Made by a program: the position numbers and the translations under genes | Shown here: in pieces, positions 1 to 5,722 of the stretch | Layout: each line of letters starts with the position of its first letter | Position numbering within the stretch: position 1 is the stretch's first letter | Origin: Planctomycetales bacterium | GTDB taxonomy: Bacteria > Planctomycetota > Planctomycetia > Pirellulales > UBA7805 | Assembly (NCBI GenBank): GCA_011772275.1 | Contig: WVZU01000146.1 | Coordinates: 7,148-14,429 of the forward strand | Direction of reading: 5' to 3' | DNA: 7,282 bases | Notes under the pieces: generated by a model | What the model saw: the letters and a program-made list of their open reading frames with translations, nothing else | Databases searched by the model: none | Told to the model about the DNA's origin: nothing

Positions 1-1115
1 CGCTGGCCGCCATGATTGACGCAGGTGTTCCTCTGCCGGAAATCCAGGCGGGGATCGATTCGCTGGGGCTGCCCCACTGTCGCCTGGTAGACCAGCAGGT
101 GGAACGCCACGGCTTTCGAGCTCGGCAAATCACCGTCGAGCACCCTCCGGAAAAGGCTCATCGCCATCTGCATCCCATCCTCCAGATGATCGAAAGCAGC
201 CGGCTTGACACCCCCGCCAAGCAGCTGGCTGCCAGGATCTTTCAGCGTCTGGCGGAGGCCGAAGCGAAGGTGCACGGCACCCCGGTCGAAAAAGTCCATT
301 TTCATGAGGTGGGTGCGGTGGACTCGATTGCCGATATCGTGGGCGCGGCGATCGGTTGGACCCTGCTGGGTGCTGAACGTCTGCTGGCCTCGCCCGTTCC
401 CACCGGCACCGGCTTCGTCCAGATCGCTCATGGTCGCTGCAGTATCCCGGCTCCTGCCACGGCCGAACTTCTGACAGGCGTGCCCCTGGCCGCTTCGACC
501 GTCCCCGCAGAATTGACGACGCCCACCGGGGCCGCCATCCTGGCCACCCTGGTCGACCAGTACGGTCCGCTGCCGGCCATGACCATCGAAACGATCGGCT
601 ACGGGGCCGGACATCGTGACCTGGACCAGCAGCCCAACTTGTTGCGGTTAATCGTCGGCCAGGCCAGCGACCAGGAGGGTCAACCCACGGTGTGGGTCGT
701 GGAAACGAACCTGGACGACGCGACAGGCGAACTGATCGGCTACTGCAGCTGGCGGTTAATCAAGGCCGGTGCCCTGGATGTCTATTCCACACCCATCCAG
801 ATGAAAAAAGGGAGACCTGGCGTGCAATTGACCGTGTTGTGTGCGGCGGCCGACCTGCAGCGGATGGAAGATATTTTGCTTGCCGAAACGCCGACTCTGG
901 GCGTACGCCGCTGGCCGGTGACGCGGAAAACGTTACAGCGCCAGCGGCATGAAGTGCAGACGGCCTGGGGGCCGGTCGCCGGTGTCGTTGCCGTGCGGGG
1001 TGAAAACCGCACGACTTTTTCACCCGAATACGAATCGTGCCGCCAGATCGCGGCCAGCCATCGCGTCCCCCTGGCCGAGGTCTACCAAGCCGCTCGCCGG
1101 GCGTTCGACGGCTAA
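1..1115 (+). CDS. larC: LarC, nickel insertion protein for the nickel-pincer nucleotide cofactor (5' end outside window)
   Basis: LarC inserts nickel, in a CTP-dependent reaction, into the dithiolated pyridinium mononucleotide made by LarB and LarE. This gives the nickel-pincer nucleotide used by lactate racemase and related enzymes; it acts in the cytoplasm. Visible family motifs, counted from the first in-window Met at 12, are HFHEVGAVDSIADI (96-109), IPAPAT (145-150), ELTTPTGAAIL (167-177), IGYGAG (195-200), ETNLDDATGE (231-240) and KKGRPG (265-270). The frame is open to the left edge, and the first codons read LAAMIDAGV, matching the family segment that follows the N-terminal SGISGDM motif. 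About 20 residues are therefore missing and the ATG at 12 is internal. The LarC1-like and LarC2-like halves are in one frame, joined near residues 216-228, without the frameshift known in Lactiplantibacillus. It ends with TAA at 1113-1115. No larB or larE is visible; they may lie upstream. Confidence 0.93.
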   Translation, partial: LAAMIDAGVPLPEIQAGIDSLGLPHCRLVDQQVERHGFRARQITVEHPPEKAHRHLHPILQMIESSRLDTPAKQLAARIFQRLAEAEAKVHGTPVEKVHFHEVGAVDSIADIVGAAIGWTLLGAERLLASPVPTGTGFVQIAHGRCSIPAPATAELLTGVPLAASTVPAELTTPTGAAILATLVDQYGPLPAMTIETIGYGAGHRDLDQQPNLLRLIVGQASDQEGQPTVWVVETNLDDATGELIGYCSWRLIKAGALDVYSTPIQMKKGRPGVQLTVLCAAADLQRMEDILLAETPTLGVRRWPVTRKTLQRQRHEVQTAWGPVAGVVAVRGENRTTFSPEYESCRQIAASHRVPLAEVYQAARRAFDG

Positions 1116-1174
1116 CCCCCCCGTGGCAGCGCCTGCCGTCGCCTGGCGATTCAATTTTTCTGGGGCATCTCTTT

Positions 1175-1204
1175 CCTGGGGCTGGCGCCGGCTGGCACCC
1201 CAGG
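1175..1204. terminator. Hairpin between convergent larC and the 762-aa gene; weak terminator candidate
   Basis: CCTGGGG (1175-1181) and CCCCAGG (1198-1204) form a perfect 7-bp stem around a 16-nt GC-rich loop. It sits between the convergent stop codons at 1115 and 1254, where a shared terminator would be expected. Neither strand has a clear U-tract after the stem, so a canonical intrinsic terminator is doubtful. The rest of 1116-1253 holds only GC-rich sequence with a G7 run at 1237-1243. Confidence 0.25.
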
Positions 1205-1253
1205 CTGTTGCCTGTCGCCGCGTGGTGGCTGGTTTTGGGGGGGATGGCGGCGG

Positions 1254-3542
1254 CTACTGGCGGGACGCCGGTGCCCTGGCCGCCAGGCCCTCACGGGCGG
1301 GACCCATGGCGACGCCGATCCACCCGTCTTTGATGTTCGCCTGGGTGACGGCCATATCCGCCAGACGTTGGTCTTCAGCCAAATCGTCCGGGACCAGCTT
1401 CAACTGGTGGCTTTTGGAGAGCAGTTTGCTGAACACGCCCCGCAGTGCCACCTGGTCCCGAGTCCGGAGGCGGTGTCCGACCAGCAGGATGGGTCCACGG
1501 CGGACCAGGCCGGCGTGGAGTCCGTCCACGGCCGGTATGTAGTTGCCTCGGATCAACAGATTGTGCCAGCTATTCTTTCCCTTGCGGACTGTGGCCAGTG
1601 CCAGGGTCAGCGTTGCCTGACCGTCCTCGCAACGGACCCGCACGGCATCCTCCGCCGCGAAGGTGACGTGCACGTTGGCCGGCATCGTATCGGGGATTTG
1701 CTTGACGGGGCGGTCCAGCCGCCCAGCAATGTGGCGGTACAGCTCTTCCAGCGTCATGGTCTTGCCGTCCAGTTCCAGCTGTTGCAGGCCGTTGTTCAGG
1801 ACGGTCTCGTGAATCTGCATACTGGCCCAGCTGTTCGCCGGCGCGCGGGGTCGAGCGGTATGGGCGGTCAGCTGCAATTCGTTGCCCACCCGCAGTCGCG
1901 TGACGGCGCGCAGCTGGGTCGTTTGCCGAGCGATGGTTGTCGGTTCCAGGCCCAGCTTGACCAACGGCTCCCACAATTCCTGGTAAAAGGACGAGGCGGC
2001 GTTTTGGATGCGTGGTACGACTTGCGCGTCGAAACGCGCACGGGCGCTGGTCGCCACTTTGGTTTCGGTGACCCGCAGCGCGTCGTCATGGATTGCATGG
2101 TGCTCGCGTTCGGCAATATTCCGCACGATTCCGCGGACAATCGGAATCCGGTCGAAGTCGCTGTCGATGCCGACCAGGTCACTGGCGCTGTGCGCTTCGA
2201 CGAACGTCCGTTTGGCTTTGAGGCCCTCTTCGTCCAGCAGCAGCAGTTTGCGGACCACAAAGTCCGACTGGCTGTCGCTGTGGACATGGACCGGGCCGCT
2301 GGCCGTGGTCGTCTGTGCGTTGACACGGCCCCACGCCTCGACACCCAGCCGGATGTTGTGCGGGTCGGGGACCAGTCTCACCCGAACTCGCGTAAAGGTC
2401 GAACTGTCACCCCAGACAGGCATGCCCATGATCTGTTCGTTCACAGATTGGCAGTTCCGTTCAGGTCCGGGCATCAGCCGGTTGATCAGGTTGCCGGAAA
2501 CCGCGACCCGGAAATTTGCGTTGCGATAGTGCTGGTCCAGCCGATCGCCGATCGTGCGATGATCTTTCTGTGCGGACGACTGCAAGACCCCGATCGCATC
2601 GGCAATCTGTCGTCCGTCGCTGGGAAGTCGCGTGTGTTCGTACTGTTCCAATTGAGCCAGCAGCCCCGACAGATTGACCATTGCCGTGGCCGGGCCCGGC
2701 AGATGGCCCCGTCGAGCGACTTCGATCACCGGGACCACTACCAGGTTCCTTTTGGGGGGAAGGCCGGTCGCCAACTGATGAGCGGCCTGCCAGACGTGCA
2801 GGCGGCGCTGCAAATCGTACGCGGCGCTGTTCAGCTGCGATCGCGTTTCGTCGGACGGAATGTGCAGGACCAGTTTTTCCGCCGCGGGAATCGCTTCTGA
2901 CAGGTTCGCCAGCGCCTCCCCCGCCGCTTCGGCCCGCAGGTACTCGCTGGCTACCAGCCGGTCCAGCTGCTGGCGGACTTGGGCCGACCAGCCGCGCGTT
3001 TCGGGCTGGGCGTCCAGCAGGCTTAGCCGCCACAACAATCTCTCCGGCACCGGCCAGGTGGCGACGCTTGGTAAACTTGGCGGTGGATCGAGCACCGGGT
3101 CGAACTCGTAAGGTCCAGGGCCGCTCGCCGCCGGCTCCGCCCCAAGCGGCTCCCGGCCAGGGTCCCCCCCGCTGCGGATCAATTGGCCGTCGGTCGTGAT
3201 CAGATCGGCATACGGGGACGCCGGCTTTGCCAGGTCAGGTTGGAGCGGGGCGGTGGGGGGGGCCAGGCCCTCCTCCGCCGCAGGGGGGGCTGAGCCGACG
3301 GCGGGCGACCCGCCGTTGGCCAAGTCCGGCTGGGAGAGCCCGGCCGCGGCGGAATGGGTGTCCGCAGCTGGCGACCAGACGCCCTTGGCCGTCTGCCCCG
3401 ACTGGTCCGCAGCGGGCATCTGCTGGTGACGATGCCAGGCCAGCGGGATGGTGATGCTAAGCACAAACAGGCAGGCCAAAACGACGACCAGCAGTTGGTG
3501 GCCGCTCTCCTGGTGTTCGTGTTCGTTTTCTGCTGAGTGCAT
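1254..3542 (-). CDS. Large membrane-anchored protein of unknown function, planctomycete type
   Basis: A 762-aa protein that I cannot assign to a named family. Residues 1-14 are polar and rich in His and Glu. Residues 15-36 form one clear membrane segment (LLVVVLACLFVLSITIPLAW), so it is probably anchored with the bulk outside the cytoplasm. Residues 37-170 are a low-complexity Pro/Ala/Gly linker with QPDLA twice (71-75, 101-105). Residues 170-340 look mostly helical. From about 343 the region looks folded, with notable stretches NFRVAVSGNLINRLMP, RVRLVPDPHNIRLGVEAWG, GIDSDFDRIPIV and AHTARPRAP, and a C-terminal part containing DQVALRGVFSKLL and IKDGWIGVAMGP. From memory, similar proteins occur in many planctomycete genomes as hypotheticals; this was not checked. 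I chose the ATG at 3540-3542 because GGGAAAGG lies 8 nt before it. An in-frame GTG at 3618-3620 would add 26 residues but has no ribosome-binding site. It lies downstream of rsmD on the same strand. Confidence 0.85.
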   Translation of the reverse strand: MHSAENEHEHQESGHQLLVVVLACLFVLSITIPLAWHRHQQMPAADQSGQTAKGVWSPAADTHSAAAGLSQPDLANGGSPAVGSAPPAAEEGLAPPTAPLQPDLAKPASPYADLITTDGQLIRSGGDPGREPLGAEPAASGPGPYEFDPVLDPPPSLPSVATWPVPERLLWRLSLLDAQPETRGWSAQVRQQLDRLVASEYLRAEAAGEALANLSEAIPAAEKLVLHIPSDETRSQLNSAAYDLQRRLHVWQAAHQLATGLPPKRNLVVVPVIEVARRGHLPGPATAMVNLSGLLAQLEQYEHTRLPSDGRQIADAIGVLQSSAQKDHRTIGDRLDQHYRNANFRVAVSGNLINRLMPGPERNCQSVNEQIMGMPVWGDSSTFTRVRVRLVPDPHNIRLGVEAWGRVNAQTTTASGPVHVHSDSQSDFVVRKLLLLDEEGLKAKRTFVEAHSASDLVGIDSDFDRIPIVRGIVRNIAEREHHAIHDDALRVTETKVATSARARFDAQVVPRIQNAASSFYQELWEPLVKLGLEPTTIARQTTQLRAVTRLRVGNELQLTAHTARPRAPANSWASMQIHETVLNNGLQQLELDGKTMTLEELYRHIAGRLDRPVKQIPDTMPANVHVTFAAEDAVRVRCEDGQATLTLALATVRKGKNSWHNLLIRGNYIPAVDGLHAGLVRRGPILLVGHRLRTRDQVALRGVFSKLLSKSHQLKLVPDDLAEDQRLADMAVTQANIKDGWIGVAMGPAREGLAARAPASRQ

Positions 3543-3703
3543 TTGTGAGGCCTTTCCCGGACGAGATCGTGTATCTGCTTGAATCGGTCCTTTTGCGCGG
3601 TCCGGTGGAATCGGATTCACCGCGAAGCGATTGTTCCGGTTGCGGGCCAGCCTGGCGGATAATCTGCCGACCGATGGTAGCGATTATGGGGAATATCCGC
3701 GTT
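3543..3703. other. Intergenic region between rsmD and the 762-aa gene, with repeated motifs and dyads
   Basis: There are 161 bp between the rsmD stop and the downstream ATG on the same strand. GAATCGG occurs at 3581-3587 and 3608-3614, and CGGTCC at 3585-3590 and 3598-3603. GAATC-G-GATTC (3608-3618) is a perfect 5-bp dyad about the base at 3613. GCGGATA (3655-3661) is inverted as TATCCGC (3694-3700). I saw no promoter with acceptable -35 and -10 spacing and no U-tract, so whether rsmD and the next gene share a transcript is open. The part from 3543 to 3620 could be coding if the GTG start is used. Confidence 0.4.
3551..3558 (-). promoter_or_regulatory. Probable ribosome binding site of the 762-aa gene
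   Basis: On the minus strand the sequence GGGAAAGG ends 8 nt before the ATG at 3542. The match to the Shine-Dalgarno consensus is partial, but it decides in favour of this ATG over the in-frame GTG at 3620, which has no such sequence before it. Confidence 0.45.
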
Positions 3704-4372
3704 TCAATCGTCGGTGGCGGGGGGCAGGCGGTAGATGCCCAAAACGGCCGGCGGGTACGGACGCACGTCCCACTGCGAGGCGTGCGGCAGCCGCTGGAAA
3801 TCGAAACGCGGGTCCGCCTCCACCACGATCGTGCTGCCGGCGGGCGCCTGCTGCAGAAACAGGTCGATCAAGGCCACCATCTGCTCGGTTCTGCTGACGT
3901 AAAAGTCGTATGGGGGCGAACACAATACCAGCCAGGCGGTGGCCGGCAACCCGCTCAAGTCGCTCGACCAAAAAAAAGCATCCCCCCGCTCGACCCGACA
4001 CGCGTCGGTCAATCCCAAAAGCTCAATATTTTGCTGGATCAATCGGGCCGTGGGAATGTGTTGTTCGACAAACGTTGCCGAGCGGGCTCCGCGGCTGATC
4101 GCCTCCAAACCCAGAGCCCCGGTGCCGGCGAACAGGTCGATGGCATGCTGGCCACGGACGGACGGGCCTACCAGGTTGAAGAGTGCCTCGCGGACGCGAT
4201 CCTTCATGGGCCGAGTGTCTCGGCGGCCACTGTACAGAAGCTTCCGCCCGCGGAGGCGGCCGCCAATGATCCGTAACGGACTCTGCACCGGCCCCGCCGG
4301 GGAAGGTTGGGAGCGTGATCGGTGTCGAGCAGCCATGGGAGTCTCGCAGGAGAGGGTCACGAGTACCTGCAT
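3704..4372 (-). CDS. rsmD: RsmD, 16S rRNA (guanine966-N2)-methyltransferase
   Basis: RsmD transfers a methyl group from S-adenosylmethionine to N2 of G966 (E. coli numbering) in 16S rRNA during assembly of the small ribosomal subunit. The 222-aa product shows the family pattern: LRIIGGRLRGRKL (33-45), TRPMKDRVREALFN (53-66), SAM-binding motif I DLFAGTGALGLEAISRGA (79-96), FVE (101-103) with the acidic residue expected to contact the cofactor ribose, and the catalytic motif IV as SPPY (152-155). Most family members have DPPY or DPPF there, so Ser152 is unusual. The ATG at 4372 gives about 32 residues before the conserved start; a second ATG at 4336 (residue 13) is equally possible, since neither has a good ribosome-binding site. 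A run of eight T (3970-3977) lies in codons 132-135, yet the frame continues correctly to motif IV. It is divergent from the isomerase gene and upstream of the 762-aa gene. Confidence 0.93.
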   Translation of the reverse strand: MQVLVTLSCETPMAARHRSRSQPSPAGPVQSPLRIIGGRLRGRKLLYSGRRDTRPMKDRVREALFNLVGPSVRGQHAIDLFAGTGALGLEAISRGARSATFVEQHIPTARLIQQNIELLGLTDACRVERGDAFFWSSDLSGLPATAWLVLCSPPYDFYVSRTEQMVALIDLFLQQAPAGSTIVVEADPRFDFQRLPHASQWDVRPYPPAVLGIYRLPPATDD

Positions 4373-4534
4373 TCTACACCGCCGCTCGATTTGTCTTCAG
4401 CCGCCTGCTGCGGCTCGGCCGATCGTCCCGGCGGCGCCTGCTACCGAGTGCACGAGTGATCTGCTAGGCTGAACCTGGGGCTGGATCGGGAACGTGGGGC
4501 GGGTGCCCCCGCCAGGACCAGGAGAAGAATTGTC
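4373..4534. other. Divergent intergenic region between rsmD and the peptidyl-prolyl isomerase gene
   Basis: These 162 bp should hold the promoters of both genes, but I see no convincing -10/-35 pair in either direction. Two compact hairpins are present. AGCCGC (4399-4404) pairs with GCGGCT (4410-4415) over a 5-nt loop. GGCGGG (4498-4503) pairs with CCCGCC (4508-4513) over a TGCC tetraloop, just before the ribosome-binding site of the isomerase gene. Confidence 0.45.
4520..4524 (+). promoter_or_regulatory. Ribosome binding site of the peptidyl-prolyl isomerase gene
   Basis: AGGAG at 4520-4524, within AGGAGAAG, lies 10 nt before the ATG at 4535. It is the best Shine-Dalgarno match in the window and supports the chosen start, which also places the signal peptide at the very N-terminus. 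Confidence 0.7.
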
Positions 4535-5719
4535 ATGCCAAGAGGTCTGTTTCGCTCCCTTGTCGCGGCTTCCGGGATCCTCGCCCTGCCGCTCGCCGCA
4601 GGACTGGCTCAGCCGGTCGAAAGCCGCTCGGACAAGCCGGAGGAGGCGGCCGGCCAGGCAGGCGTTACGGAGTCCAGCCCTGCGGAAACCGCAGCCCCGG
4701 CCGCCGATTTCGCCACGTTGTACGGGCAATGGAAAGCGAAGTTGGGGGCGCTGGTCAAGCTGCGCGATCGATTTCTGGATGCCGACCCCCAGAACCGTGG
4801 CCAGCTGCGGCAGGAAATGGCCGCCACGATTGCGGAGGGGCAGCAGCTGCTGCCCCTCCTGGCCGCCGCTGCCGAACGAGAATTCCTGGCCGATCCCCAG
4901 GCCAAAAGTGAAGCGGCCGATTTTTTGGTCGAGCTCCTGCGGGATCGGCAGCGCCAGGATAACTACGAAGAGGCCGACCGGCTGGCTAAGCTGCTGTTGG
5001 ACCGTCAGGCCGCTTACCCCGAACTGAATTCCCTGGCCGGTGTCGCCGCGTTTATGACCAGCCAGTTCGATAAGGCGGCCACCCGCTTTGCCGCGGCGGA
5101 AAAAGCCGGCGCGATCAGCCAGCAGGCCGCGGAGATGCAAGCCAGCCTGGATTACTACCAGCGTGCCTGGGCGGCGGAACAAAAACTGCGCCAAGCGGAA
5201 GCCGAGGCCGACGACCTGCCGCGAGTCCGACTGACCACTTCCCAAGGTGACATCGTCATCGAACTGTTCGAAAACGAAGCGCCGCAGACGGTCGGCAACT
5301 TCGTCAACCTGGTCGAAAAGAAATTCTACGACGGACTGACCTTCCACCGCGTCCTGGCCAGCTTCATGGCCCAGGGCGGCTGTCCCCAGGGGGACGGCCG
5401 CGGCGGACCGGGCTACCAGATCCCTTGCGAATGCTACCGGGAGGGATATCGCAAGCATTTCCGGGGCAGCCTCAGCATGGCCCACGCGGGTCGCGATACG
5501 GGCGGTTCCCAATTCTTCCTGACCTTCGCGCCCACCAAGCATCTGGACGGAAAACACACCGTCTTTGGACGCGTGATCGAGGGGATGGACGTGCTGTCCA
5601 AACTGCAGCGCCGCGATCCGGATCATCGTAGCGCCCCGCCGCCGGATAAGATCATCCAGGCCGTTGTCGTCAGAAAACGGGACCACCCATACAAGCCCAC
5701 CATTGCCGGCGCGGGCTGA
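4535..5719 (+). CDS. Secreted cyclophilin-type peptidyl-prolyl cis-trans isomerase with an N-terminal helical domain
   Basis: This enzyme catalyses cis-trans isomerisation of Xaa-Pro bonds, here probably in exported proteins. The 394-aa product starts with an Arg-containing N-terminus and a hydrophobic stretch, with a likely signal peptidase cut after Ala25 (AAGLA/QP). Residues 30-57 are an Ala/Pro/Glu-rich linker. Residues 58-225 are helical, with Ala/Leu/Glu heptad-like patterning reminiscent of TPR repeats but not assignable by eye. The cyclophilin domain runs from about 230 to 382: VRLTTSQGDIVIELFENEAP (231-250), catalytic Arg272 in FHRV, MAQGG (278-282), SMAHAG (314-319), GSQFF (324-328) and HLDGKHTVFGRV (336-347). 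His336 stands where human cyclophilin A has Trp121, a position that in bacteria is often not Trp and affects cyclosporin binding. It is divergent from rsmD and ends 3 nt before the nadA stop codon. Confidence 0.93.
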   Translation: MPRGLFRSLVAASGILALPLAAGLAQPVESRSDKPEEAAGQAGVTESSPAETAAPAADFATLYGQWKAKLGALVKLRDRFLDADPQNRGQLRQEMAATIAEGQQLLPLLAAAAEREFLADPQAKSEAADFLVELLRDRQRQDNYEEADRLAKLLLDRQAAYPELNSLAGVAAFMTSQFDKAATRFAAAEKAGAISQQAAEMQASLDYYQRAWAAEQKLRQAEAEADDLPRVRLTTSQGDIVIELFENEAPQTVGNFVNLVEKKFYDGLTFHRVLASFMAQGGCPQGDGRGGPGYQIPCECYREGYRKHFRGSLSMAHAGRDTGGSQFFLTFAPTKHLDGKHTVFGRVIEGMDVLSKLQRRDPDHRSAPPPDKIIQAVVVRKRDHPYKPTIAGAG

Positions 5720-5722
5720 TCG

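Noticed and set aside
949..1542. Open frame of 197 codons on + across the end of larC
   Set aside because: It overlaps conserved larC codons and the 3' end of the 762-aa gene. The product is rich in Arg, Ser and Trp, as expected from an off-frame reading of GC-rich DNA.
1368..2900. Open frame of 510 codons on +, antisense to the 762-aa gene
   Set aside because: It is a shadow of the minus-strand gene in GC-rich DNA. The composition is unusual (runs of Gln, many Asp, His and Arg) with no domain, while the minus-strand product has a membrane anchor, a linker and folded-looking regions.
3545..4276. Open frame of 243 codons on + across rsmD
   Set aside because: It is antisense to clear RsmD motifs and spans the intergenic region, with no family features of its own.
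4397..5686. Open frame of 429 codons on -, antisense to the isomerase gene
   Set aside because: The plus strand encodes an unmistakable cyclophilin with all catalytic motifs and a good ribosome-binding site; the antisense product has no recognisable motif.
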